A DNA stretch of 29,006 bases, from positions 1 through 29,006 of the forward strand of contig JANPEZ010000133.1 in NCBI GenBank assembly GCA_031423155.1, written 5' to 3'. The stretch's first letter is position 1. Each line of letters begins with the position of its first letter. The DNA comes from JANPEZ01 sp031423155 (GTDB lineage Bacteria > Actinomycetota > UBA4738 > HRBIN12). Shown piece by piece: positions 22,079 to 29,006 of the stretch. The notes below the pieces were generated by a model. The model did not search any database, was not told the origin of the DNA, and was given only the letters and a program-made list of their open reading frames with translations. The position numbers were made by a program, and so were the translations under genes.

Positions 22079-24595
22079 ATGAGCGACCTGCCATCGGAAG
22101 CGCGCGTCGTCGTCATCGGCGCGGGCATCGTCGGTAACAGCATCGCCTACCAACTCGCTCTGCACGGATGGAAGGACATCGTTCTGCTGGACAAGGGTCC
22201 TCTGCCCAACCCGGGGGGTTCCACCGGTCACGCCTCGAACTTCATCTTCTTGGTCGATCACTCCAAGGAGATGACCGACTTCACGTCGGACAGCGTCCGC
22301 CAGTACAAGGAACTGGGCGTGTTCACCCAGAGCGGCGGGATCGAGGTCGCGCGCACCCCTGAACGCATGGAGGAGCTCAAACGGCGCATGGCCTCCAGCC
22401 ATTCCTGGGGCATCGAGTCCGAGATGCTCACCCCGGCCCAGGTCAAGGAACTGGTGCCCTATGTCGAGGCCGACGTGATCCTGGGCGGCTTCTACACGCC
22501 GGGGGTCGGTGTCGTCGATTCCCTGCGTGCCGGCACGCTCATGCGCGAGAAGGCTCAGGAGTTGGGTGCCCTGACCATCTCCGCCACGACGGAGATCACC
22601 GGAGTCGATGTGCAGGACGGCCGCGTTCGCGCCGTGCGAACGGCCGAAGGCCGGATCCAGGCCGAGACCGTGGTCGTGTGTTGCGGGATCTGGAGTCCTC
22701 GGATCGCCCGCATGGCGGGCGCGTCCATCCCGCTTACACCGGCGGTGCACCAGATGATCAGCGTGGGTCCGGTTCCGATGTTCGCGGACACGGTGGGCGA
22801 GATCACCTACCCGATCGTTCGCGACATGGACACGAACATGTACGAGCGCCAGCACGGAGGCGATCTGGAGGTCGGCTCCTACGCACACCGCACGATCCTC
22901 ATGGATCCCGACGACATCCCCTCGATCGAGGAATCGGCTCTTTCGCCGACCGAGCTACCGCTAACTCAGGACGACTTCGACCCGCAGATGGAGCAGGCGC
23001 TCGAGTTGGTTCCCGACATCCTGGCCGACGAACGCGTCGGGGTCAGGTATGCGATCAACGGGCTGCTCTCGCTTACCCCGGACGGCGCGCCGCTCCTCGG
23101 CGAGACCCCCGAGGTGGGCGGACTATGGTCGGTTGCGGCCGTCTGGATCAAAGAGGCGCCGGGTATCGCCAAGACCGTCGCGGAATGGATGACCGACGGC
23201 AAGCCCGAGATCGACCCTCATGGATCCGACATCGCGCGCTTCTATCCTCACCAGCGGACGAAGACCCACATCGCCGCCCGGACGGACGAGGGGTTCAACA
23301 AGACCTACGGCATCGTGCACCCGATGGAGCAGTGGTCCTCGAACAGGGACGTCCGGCTCAGTCCTTTCAACCCGCGCGAGCGTGAACTGGGGGCGGTCTT
23401 CTTCGAGGCGGTCGGCTGGGAGAGGCCGTACTGGTACGGCTCGAACGCGCCTCTGTTGGAGGAGTTCGGTGACCGCGTGATGCCTCGTGAGGCCGAGTGG
23501 GAGTCGCGCTGGTGGTCGCCGATCGTCAACGCCGAGCACCTGGCGATGCGCGAGCGTGTGGGTATGGTGGACCTGTCCGCGTTCGCGGTGTTCGACGTCA
23601 CGGGTCCGGGTTCCACGGCCGCCTTGCAGGGTCTGGCGGTGGCTCAGATGGACGTGCCCGTAGGCCGCGTCGTCTATACGCCCTTCCTGAACGAGGCCGG
23701 CGGCATCAAGGCGGACCTGACGATCATGCGTCTGGGTCCGGACTCCTACCGCGTCGTCACGGGCGGGCACTCGGGCATGATCGATCGAAAGTGGATCGTC
23801 GATCACCTGCCAGCCGACGGTTCGGCGCAGTTGTCCGATCGCACGTCGGCGCTCAGCAAGATCGGCATCTGGGGGCCACGCGCCCGCGACGTCGTCGGGT
23901 CGGTGACCCAGGATGATGTTTCCAACGACGCCTTCCCGTTCGCTACCTGCAAGCCGGTCACGTTGGGCCCGGTGGAGGCTATCGCTTCGCGCATCTCCTA
24001 CGTGGGTGAACTCGGCTGGGAGCTCTACGTTCCGATGGAGCAGGGCGCGCGGCTCTGGGATCTGCTGTGGGAGGCGGGACAGCCGCACGGTCTGGCCCCG
24101 GTCGGGATCGGGGCTTATGCGGTGACCGGACGGCTCGAGAAGGGCTACCGAGCCCATGGCAATGAGTTGGATCTGGAGCACGACCTCGTCCAGGCGGGCA
24201 TGGCGCGCGCGAGCGTCAAGGACGATGACTTCATCGGACGCGACGCTTACATGAAGCAAAGGACCGAGGATCCGGCGCGTGTGCTGTGCACGCTGACGGT
24301 GGACGACCCGACATCGGCCGGCGGCGTGAAGCGGTACATGATGGGCCGTGAACCCATCACCACGAGGGACGGCGATCCCCTGGTCGATGCCACGGGAACC
24401 CGCTCCTTCGTTACCAGCGCCGGGTCGGGTCCCTCGGTTGGCAAGCACCTGCTGATGAGCTATCTCCCGCCCGAGCATTCCCGTGCAGGCGCCGAACTGG
24501 CGGTGGAGTATTTCGGCGAGCGGTACCCCGTCACGGTCGCGGTAGTGGGGGCAACGCCGCTGTTCGATCCGGAGAACGCCCGGATGAAGGCCTGA
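22079..24595 (+). CDS. Dimethylglycine/sarcosine oxidase-dehydrogenase-like FAD and GcvT fusion
   Basis: An 838-aa cytosolic fusion enzyme, close to the length of Arthrobacter dimethylglycine oxidase (about 830). The N-terminal DAO domain (about 8-385) has the FAD motif GAGIVGNS at 14-21 and GGSTGHASNF at 46-55. His51 sits where dimethylglycine oxidase attaches FAD covalently. A linking FAO-type domain (about 390-490) leads to a GcvT folate-binding domain (about 500-730, with YVGELGWELYVP near 640-651) and its C-terminal barrel (about 740-835). Such enzymes remove a methyl group from dimethylglycine or sarcosine and hand the C1 unit to tetrahydrofolate. The ATG at 22079 has GGGGAAGGAG eight bases upstream. 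The next two genes encode an ETF, so electrons probably go to ETF rather than oxygen. Confidence 0.87.
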   Translation: MSDLPSEARVVVIGAGIVGNSIAYQLALHGWKDIVLLDKGPLPNPGGSTGHASNFIFLVDHSKEMTDFTSDSVRQYKELGVFTQSGGIEVARTPERMEELKRRMASSHSWGIESEMLTPAQVKELVPYVEADVILGGFYTPGVGVVDSLRAGTLMREKAQELGALTISATTEITGVDVQDGRVRAVRTAEGRIQAETVVVCCGIWSPRIARMAGASIPLTPAVHQMISVGPVPMFADTVGEITYPIVRDMDTNMYERQHGGDLEVGSYAHRTILMDPDDIPSIEESALSPTELPLTQDDFDPQMEQALELVPDILADERVGVRYAINGLLSLTPDGAPLLGETPEVGGLWSVAAVWIKEAPGIAKTVAEWMTDGKPEIDPHGSDIARFYPHQRTKTHIAARTDEGFNKTYGIVHPMEQWSSNRDVRLSPFNPRERELGAVFFEAVGWERPYWYGSNAPLLEEFGDRVMPREAEWESRWWSPIVNAEHLAMRERVGMVDLSAFAVFDVTGPGSTAALQGLAVAQMDVPVGRVVYTPFLNEAGGIKADLTIMRLGPDSYRVVTGGHSGMIDRKWIVDHLPADGSAQLSDRTSALSKIGIWGPRARDVVGSVTQDDVSNDAFPFATCKPVTLGPVEAIASRISYVGELGWELYVPMEQGARLWDLLWEAGQPHGLAPVGIGAYAVTGRLEKGYRAHGNELDLEHDLVQAGMARASVKDDDFIGRDAYMKQRTEDPARVLCTLTVDDPTSAGGVKRYMMGREPITTRDGDPLVDATGTRSFVTSAGSGPSVGKHLLMSYLPPEHSRAGAELAVEYFGERYPVTVAVVGATPLFDPENARMKA

Positions 24596-24598
24596 GCC

Positions 24599-25372
24599 GT
24601 GGAGGTTCTGGTCTGCGTCAAGCGGGTCCCCGCGACCGGCGGACGCATCACCCTGACGCAGGATCAGCAGTCGATCGACACCAAGTTCCTCGGGTTCACG
24701 GTGAGCCCCCACGAAGAGTGCGCCGAGGAAGAGGCGGTGCGGATCGTCGAGCAGCAAGGTGGCTCTTCGACGGTGCTGACTCTCGGGCCCGAGGTCGCCG
24801 TGGAACAACTCCGGGATGCGATGGCCCTAGGCGTCGACCGTGCGATCTGGCTGGATGGCGGCGAAGACGAGTGGGATCCGGAGGCGACCGCTGCCGCCAT
24901 CGTCGAAGCCGTCCGGTCCGAGGAGACAGCCGGACGCAGCTTCGACGCCATCTTCTTCGGTAACGAAGCGGCCGACAGCGGTGGGTATCAGGTTGGGATC
25001 CGGGTTGCGCACGCCCTGGATCTGCCCTGCGTGTCGGGCATCAAGCGCCTCGAGCTTTCGCAGGGGAAGGCCACGGCTAGGCGCGAGGGGGCCTCTGGTG
25101 GGTGGGAGATCTTCGAGGTCGACCTGCCCGCCGTTTTCACGATCAAGGAGGGTATAAACCTGCCCCGTTACCCATCGGTGCCCGGCCGCCTGCGGGCCAA
25201 GAAGAAGGAAGTCCTGCGGATGGAGCCGACCCGCCGTCCCGGAGGACTCGGAAAGCTCCGATTGAAGCTTCCCCCCGAGGAGGAGGGCCAGGTCCAGATC
25301 CTCGGCAACGGCGCGGATGCTGCTCCTGCGGTGGTCGAGATCATGCAGCAGCTCGGATTGGTCGGGCGATGA
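24599..25372 (+). CDS. etfB: Electron transfer flavoprotein beta subunit (system 2)
   Basis: A 257-aa EtfB/FixA homologue. It begins MEVLVCVKRVPATGG, the usual EtfB start, and keeps ECAEEEAVRI (39-48), the FGNEAADSGGYQVGIRVA loop (about 120-137) and NLPRYPSVPGRLRAKKKEV (about 185-203). It is clearly diverged from the system 1 subunit, including in the partner loop that selects the dehydrogenase. The GTG start at 24599 is three bases after the stop of the dimethylglycine enzyme, and the stop overlaps the next gene (ATGA). Tight coupling suggests an ETF dedicated to that enzyme. Confidence 0.9.
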   Translation: MEVLVCVKRVPATGGRITLTQDQQSIDTKFLGFTVSPHEECAEEEAVRIVEQQGGSSTVLTLGPEVAVEQLRDAMALGVDRAIWLDGGEDEWDPEATAAAIVEAVRSEETAGRSFDAIFFGNEAADSGGYQVGIRVAHALDLPCVSGIKRLELSQGKATARREGASGGWEIFEVDLPAVFTIKEGINLPRYPSVPGRLRAKKKEVLRMEPTRRPGGLGKLRLKLPPEEEGQVQILGNGADAAPAVVEIMQQLGLVGR

Positions 25373-26322
25373 TCCTCGTCTGGGTGGATCTGGCCGGTCC
25401 AGAACCGGACATGATGTCGCTCGAGGCGCTGACGTTCGCGCGCGGAATCGGCGACTCCGTGGAGGCAGTGGTCGTCGCCGGCGAGGACGTGGCATCCCGG
25501 CTCGGCGCTTTCGGAGTCGGAACGGTTCATGCGGTCTCGGACGACCTGCTCGCCGATTTCGCCCCGGCGGCCTGGGCCCAGTGCGTTGTCGACATCATGG
25601 ACTCGCTCCTGCCCGAAGCGGTTCTCGCCGGCGGCAGCGATCGAGGCAATGAAGTGATGGCCCACGTCGCCGCCAAGACCGGACTGGCTTTCGCCGCCAA
25701 CTGCGTCGAAGTGGAGACGGGTGATGACTATGTCGTCACCCGGATGCGTTGGGGAGGAAGCCTTCTCGAGGAAGCTCGCCTTTCCGGAGCGACGAAGCTG
25801 CTGACGGTCGCGCCGCATTCCCTCGCTCCGGAGGAGGCGCCGGCGCCGACGGACCCGATCGTGAACCAGGTCACGCCCGTCATCGCGGAGGAAGACCTCA
25901 GGGTTCGCGTCACCGGTCGCGAGGCGCCCGAGGGCGGGGTCTCCTTGGCCGACGCGCGCGTCGTTGTCGGCGGTGGCAGGGGTGTCGGCAGCGCCGAGGG
26001 TTTCCGGATCCTCGACGACCTGGCCGCGCTGCTGGGAGGAACCGTCGGCGTCTCGCGCGCGGTGACCAGCCTCGGCTGGCGTCCCCACGCGGAACAGGTT
26101 GGGCAGACGGGCACCCGGATCGCGCCCGATCTCTACATCGCGTGCGGCATAAGCGGCGCGATCCAGCACATCGTCGGATGCAAGGCGGCCAAGAAGATCC
26201 TGGCCATCAACACCGATCCGGACGCGCCGATCCTGGCCCACGCCGACTACGCGGTCATCGGCGATCTTCATGCTGTCGTTCCCGCTATCGCGGAAGGGAT
26301 CAAGCGGGCCTTAGCCACTTGA
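25369..26322 (+). CDS. etfA: Electron transfer flavoprotein alpha subunit (system 2)
   Basis: A 317-aa EtfA/FixB homologue. FAD-domain marks are GGGRGV at 201-206, Ser229-Arg230 in GVSRAVTSLGW, GQTGT at 245-249, GISGAIQH at 260-267 and INTDPDAPIL at 280-289. The system 1 protein has INKD where this one has INTD, and the N-terminal halves differ strongly, so the two pairs are not a recent duplication. The ATG at 25369 overlaps the stop of etfB by four bases; the longer frame from 25102 is not used. It ends just before the ArsR promoter. Confidence 0.9.
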   Translation: MILVWVDLAGPEPDMMSLEALTFARGIGDSVEAVVVAGEDVASRLGAFGVGTVHAVSDDLLADFAPAAWAQCVVDIMDSLLPEAVLAGGSDRGNEVMAHVAAKTGLAFAANCVEVETGDDYVVTRMRWGGSLLEEARLSGATKLLTVAPHSLAPEEAPAPTDPIVNQVTPVIAEEDLRVRVTGREAPEGGVSLADARVVVGGGRGVGSAEGFRILDDLAALLGGTVGVSRAVTSLGWRPHAEQVGQTGTRIAPDLYIACGISGAIQHIVGCKAAKKILAINTDPDAPILAHADYAVIGDLHAVVPAIAEGIKRALAT

Positions 26323-26348
26323 CCCATCTGTAAGGCTTCGCTTACACT
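26319..26348 (+). promoter_or_regulatory. Promoter of the arsR-SRPBCC-VOC operon, probably leaderless
   Basis: TTGACC (26319-26324) overlaps the end of etfA; an 18-base spacer and TACACT (26343-26348) follow. The ATG at 26357 is eight bases further on and has no Shine-Dalgarno sequence, so the transcript is probably leaderless. Confidence 0.65.
26329..26346. promoter_or_regulatory. ArsR-type operator between -35 and -10
   Basis: TGTAAG-GCTTCG-CTTACA, a perfect six-base inverted repeat with a six-base centre. It fills most of the promoter spacer and covers the start of the -10 box. Its place directly before the regulator gene points to self-repression. Confidence 0.65.
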
Positions 26349-26356
26349 TCGGCGCC

Positions 26357-26695
26357 ATGGAAGCCGTGCTGCGCGCCGTCGCCGAACCTCGTCGCCGCGA
26401 GATCCTCCGCCTGGTCTGGGACGCGGAGCGATCCGCAGGCGATATCGCCGAGCACTTCGACGTCAGCCGCCCGGCCATCTCCCAGCACCTGAGGGTCCTC
26501 AAGGAGGCGGACCTCGTGAGCGAAAGACGAGATGGAACGCGCCGGTTCTACAAGGCGCGCCCCGAGACCATGGAGGACCTTCGCGATTTCCTCGAAGGAT
26601 TCTGGGACGACAGCCTGGCCGGACTGAAACGGGAGGCCGAGAAGGACGAGAGGAGACACCGTGCAGACGGAAAGAACGTTCAGCGTCACCCGTGA
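26357..26695 (+). CDS. ArsR/SdpR-family winged-helix repressor
   Basis: A 112-aa winged helix-turn-helix regulator. ILRLVWDAERSAGDIAEHF leads into the recognition helix in SRPAISQHLRVLKEADLV (about 37-54) and the wing ERRDGTRRFYKA follows. There is no cysteine at all, so it is not a thiol-type metal sensor. It is of the kind encoded beside SRPBCC (AHSA1) proteins, with which it overlaps by 35 bases. An inverted repeat within its own promoter is the likely target. The inducing signal is unknown. Confidence 0.9.
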   Translation: MEAVLRAVAEPRRREILRLVWDAERSAGDIAEHFDVSRPAISQHLRVLKEADLVSERRDGTRRFYKARPETMEDLRDFLEGFWDDSLAGLKREAEKDERRHRADGKNVQRHP

Positions 26696-27128
26696 GGTTC
26701 ACATCGCCGCCAGCCCCGAGACGATCTTCCCGTTCCTCACCGACCCCGTGAAGATGGCTCGCTGGAAGGGCCGCACGATCCGCGCAGATGCCCGCCCCGG
26801 CGGCGAGTACCGCCTCGAGATCAACGACGGCGCCATCGCGATCGGCGAGTACGTCGAGATAGATCCCCCCAGGCGCGTGGCCTTCACCTGGGGATGGGAG
26901 GGAAGCCCGCTGGTCCCTCCGGGCTCGAGCACCGTAGAGATAACCCTGACACCCGACGGCGAAGGAACACTCGTTACGCTCACCCACCGCGATCTTCCCG
27001 AGAGCGAGCTCCCGGGTCACGGCGAGGGTTGGGATCACTTCCTTCCTCGCCTCGTCGACGCGGCGCAAGGCAAAGACCCCGGGCCGGATCCCTGGTCCGA
27101 GATGGCACCCGAAGGAGGGGGTAAGTGA
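26661..27128 (+). CDS. SRPBCC / AHSA1-type ligand-binding protein
   Basis: A 155-aa START-like fold protein of the AHSA1 group: VTREVHIAASPETIFPFLTD at the N-terminus, MARWKG near 36-41, ARPGGEYRLEI, and a beta strand TLVTLTHRDLPE. Members bind hydrophobic small molecules in a deep cavity; enzymatic activity is rarely shown. The GTG start at 26661 lies inside the end of the arsR gene and has GAGAGGAGA upstream. The stop overlaps the next start by one base (TGATG). The ligand is unknown; together with the repressor and the VOC protein it may form a small detoxification or signalling unit. Confidence 0.85.
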   Translation: MQTERTFSVTREVHIAASPETIFPFLTDPVKMARWKGRTIRADARPGGEYRLEINDGAIAIGEYVEIDPPRRVAFTWGWEGSPLVPPGSSTVEITLTPDGEGTLVTLTHRDLPESELPGHGEGWDHFLPRLVDAAQGKDPGPDPWSEMAPEGGGK

Positions 27129-27475
27129 TGGGAGGAAACCCGGTAGTGCACTTCGAGATCTACGGGCGCAACCAGCCGGCGCTCAGGGAGTTCTACGAGA
27201 AGGCGTTCGGGTGGGACATCCACGTCGACCCGAACTCGGGCTACAGCATGGCCCACGCCGGAGCCGACGAGGGCAAGGGCATCAACGGAGGCCTCGCCGA
27301 GGGCGCCCCTCGCGTGAACTTCGTGATCGAGGCCGCCGACCTGAAGGCGACCCTGGACCAGATCGAGATGCTCGGTGGCAAGACCGTTACGCCGATCACC
27401 GAGATGGGCCCCGTAACTTTCGCCGAGTTCTCCGATCCGGAGGGCAACGTTCTCGGGATCGTGAAGTCCGAGTAG
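27128..27475 (+). CDS. VOC-family (glyoxalase/dioxygenase fold) protein
   Basis: A 115-aa single-unit VOC protein. VVHFEIYGRN at the start gives the first metal-ligand position (His8), FYEKAFGW (22-29) is the family helix, and FSDPEGNVLGIV (about 101-112) has the glutamate usually used for metal binding. Members include glyoxalase I, antibiotic-binding proteins and extradiol dioxygenases; the activity cannot be told from the sequence. GAAGGAGG upstream serves either the ATG at 27128 or a GTG three bases earlier. It is the last gene of the arsR operon and ends ten bases from the convergent gene. Confidence 0.85.
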   Translation: MGGNPVVHFEIYGRNQPALREFYEKAFGWDIHVDPNSGYSMAHAGADEGKGINGGLAEGAPRVNFVIEAADLKATLDQIEMLGGKTVTPITEMGPVTFAEFSDPEGNVLGIVKSE

Positions 27476-27485
27476 AAAGTGCGCG

Positions 27486-28229
27486 CTAGGGCGTGAGGTA
27501 AGGCTTGTCGGGTGCCGCGGTCTTCTCGACCGACGTCGCGTTCACGATCACCTCGCGCCCTAGCGGGTACACCTGGCCCTTCACTTGCACCCAGTCGTTC
27601 TCCGCGAACCGACCCGGGGTGACGTTTACCACCCTGACCTGTACGACCGTCGCATCCGCGACGCAGCACGTGATCACATAGCGGGTGAGGAGCAACTCGT
27701 CGGCGGGCGTACCCGGCTCCCGGGTAACGAAGCCGACGAAGTCGACGTCGGATCCCGCGCGAGCGGCAAGCGCTTCGGTCCCGGCGTCCGAGGTCTGGCC
27801 GGCCGCGATCGTGAGCAACGTTATCTCGCTGGTCGGAGTGATCTGGTCGTAGATACTCGAGTACTTCACCGAGGAGAAGGCGGTCTTCTTCGAGGCAGAG
27901 AAGTTCCCGAGCGTCGCCGGGGGAAGCACCATGACCAGGACGACCGGGACGACCATCAGTGCCATGACGACCGCCTCCCGCCGCGCGAGAGGTTCGGACG
28001 ATCGCACGCGCGCGGCCGCGAGGCGACCCAGGCCTCCGAGCGTGAGCAACACGGCGCCGACCGGCACCACCCAGGACGTTCGCGTCGACAGATACAGGTT
28101 CACCTTTCCTGTGATGAACAACCACCAGAACATCACCGCCCAAGCGCAGAGCACGAGTCCTCCCGCCAGACGCGAGTGACTCCAGGTTTTCGCCGCAGCC
28201 TTCGCTCCGAGTGCCAAGGTCCCCCTCAT
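27486..28229 (-). CDS. TIGR03943 family (YcgQ-like) membrane protein
   Basis: A 247-aa protein with hydrophobic segments at about 22-40, 52-72 and 87-104, followed by an extracytoplasmic domain. The Cys188-Cys189 pair in RYVITCCVADA, and the WVQVKGQVYP stretch after it, are the marks of this family. It is regularly encoded directly after a DUF318 permease, as here, and is thought to be a second subunit of that transporter. I start at the ATG at 28229, which overlaps the permease stop by four bases; a start seven residues earlier lies inside the permease gene. The substrate of the pair is not known. Confidence 0.85.
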   Translation of the reverse strand: MRGTLALGAKAAAKTWSHSRLAGGLVLCAWAVMFWWLFITGKVNLYLSTRTSWVVPVGAVLLTLGGLGRLAAARVRSSEPLARREAVVMALMVVPVVLVMVLPPATLGNFSASKKTAFSSVKYSSIYDQITPTSEITLLTIAAGQTSDAGTEALAARAGSDVDFVGFVTREPGTPADELLLTRYVITCCVADATVVQVRVVNVTPGRFAENDWVQVKGQVYPLGREVIVNATSVEKTAAPDKPYLTP

Positions 28230-29006
28230 CCCGAGATCACCGCGATCCAAAGCGCCCCGAGCAGCGTCACGGCCCCCACCGTCAGGGCGATCGAGTGAAG
28301 GACGCCCTTACCGAACGTTCCGGCGTACAGCGCGCCCAGCTTGAGATCGACCATCGGACCGAAGACGAGGAACGCGACTTGCGCAGCCGGTCCGAACTGG
28401 ACGAACGAGGCCGCGATGAACGCGTCGGACTGAGAACAAAGGGAGAGTACGAACGCCAGACCCATCATCACCAAGATGCTCACGACGGGTACCTTCGCGA
28501 CGTTGCTCACGATCTCCTGAGGCAAGAAGGTCTGGACCAGAGCGGCCACGGTGGCGCCGAGCAGTAGGAACCGGCCCATGAAGAGGAAGTCGTTCCCGAG
28601 GTGGACGAAGAAGGCGCGCCACCTGGCTTCCGGCCGGCCGAGTTCGAGGTGCTCGGCTTCCTCGCTTTGGGCCGAGGGTCGCAGGAGTTCCTCCTTCGAT
28701 CTGGAACCCAGGACCCAGCCGGCTACGACGGCGACCAGCAATCCCAGACCGAAGCGTCCCATCACCATCGTCCACAGAGCCGGCCTGCCGCGGAATGCGA
28801 CGTAGGTGGATACGACCACGACCGGGTTCAGCACGGGAGAGGCGAGCATGAAGGTGATGGCCGCCGAAGGTGCCAGGCCCCTGTTCATCAGCCGCCGCGC
28901 CACGGGGACCGACCCGCACTCGCATATCGGGAAGGCGATGCCGGCCAGTCCCGCCGCGGGAAGTTGAAGCGGCCTGGGCAGGTCGGCGAGCCGCTCGAGC
29001 GCCCCG
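28226..29006 (-). CDS. DUF318 / YraQ-like permease, 5' end cut by the window edge
   Basis: The C-terminal 260 or so residues of a multi-pass membrane permease. The family motif FPICECGSVPVARRL is visible at about 28933-28889, with the Cys-Glu-Cys at 28924-28916, followed by hydrophobic segments and a second motif region LCSQSDAFIAASFVQFG. The frame is open to the edge, so the gene starts outside the window; a GTG at 28903 lies inside the motif and is not the start. Relatives include organoarsenical efflux protein ArsP and the YcgR/YraQ group. Pairing with the TIGR03943 protein points to the YcgR type. What it moves is unknown. Confidence 0.88.
   Translation of the reverse strand, partial: GALERLADLPRPLQLPAAGLAGIAFPICECGSVPVARRLMNRGLAPSAAITFMLASPVLNPVVVVSTYVAFRGRPALWTMVMGRFGLGLLVAVVAGWVLGSRSKEELLRPSAQSEEAEHLELGRPEARWRAFFVHLGNDFLFMGRFLLLGATVAALVQTFLPQEIVSNVAKVPVVSILVMMGLAFVLSLCSQSDAFIAASFVQFGPAAQVAFLVFGPMVDLKLGALYAGTFGKGVLHSIALTVGAVTLLGALWIAVISG

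Noticed and set aside
23123..24808. A 561-residue minus-strand frame across the GcvT part of the dimethylglycine enzyme.
   Set aside because: Antisense shadow with no recognisable domain; the plus strand has an intact fusion enzyme.
19343..26322. The two etfBA pairs as a recent tandem duplication.
   Set aside because: They are on opposite strands, flank unrelated genes and differ widely in sequence.
26357..29006. An arsenic resistance operon, suggested by an ArsR regulator near a DUF318 (ArsP-like) permease.
   Set aside because: The regulator has no cysteine and leads an SRPBCC-VOC operon on the other strand. The permease is paired with a TIGR03943 protein, which points to the YcgR/YcgQ type.
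1..29006. Mobile elements, integrases, CRISPR repeats, tRNA or rRNA genes.
   Set aside because: No transposase or integrase reading frame, no direct-repeat array, and no tRNA- or rRNA-like sequence were found on either strand.

Overview
This is a gene-dense, high-GC window with strongly GC-biased third codon positions. There are frequent GTG and TTG starts, many 1- or 4-base stop/start overlaps, and several promoters whose -10 box (TAnnnT) lies 6-8 bases before the start codon, so the mRNAs are probably leaderless. Together with the gene families seen, this suggests a member of the Actinomycetota, probably a free-living aerobic heterotroph. No rRNA or tRNA gene, insertion sequence, prophage or CRISPR array was seen. 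I call 29 protein genes (one cut by the right edge). The only gene-free stretch of about 300 bases or more is 21777-22078.

Left part (25-10864): a peripheral catabolic island. An APC-family permease (ethanolamine-permease type) is divergent from a tightly coupled operon: GntR/UTRA regulator, DhnA-type class I aldolase, zinc alcohol dehydrogenase and FGGY sugar kinase. Two near-identical 13-base operators sit in the divergent region, one on each promoter. Next come an SDR dehydrogenase and a D-2-hydroxyacid dehydrogenase (minus strand), divergent from an aldehyde dehydrogenase followed directly by a soluble GAF-PAS histidine kinase. A dehydrogenase-kinase-aldolase route ending in aldehyde and 2-oxoacid clean-up is plausible, but the substrate is not known.

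Middle (10895-18059): greA, a CDP-alcohol phosphatidyltransferase and a small Rieske ferredoxin end at a perfect 16-bp hairpin. Facing them is a secreted lysyl-oxidase-like protein with the copper HxHxH motif and the candidate cofactor Lys and Tyr. Divergent from it is a stand-alone TrpB2-type tryptophan synthase beta chain. An MBOAT acyltransferase and an SGNH-type hydrolase form a two-gene O-acylation unit.

Right part (18177-26322): two separate electron-transfer flavoprotein (ETF) systems, each beside its likely flavoprotein donor. A glutaryl-CoA dehydrogenase converges on etfA-etfB. Further on, a dimethylglycine oxidase/dehydrogenase-like FAD-GcvT fusion is followed by its own etfB-etfA pair. 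A 67-aa unknown protein and a CBS-domain protein lie between.

Right end (26357-29006): a self-regulated ArsR-SRPBCC-VOC operon, then a DUF318 permease (cut by the edge) with its usual TIGR03943 partner. Five of the six convergent gene pairs are separated by 10 bases or fewer or overlap, and two of them share one CTAG as both stop codons.
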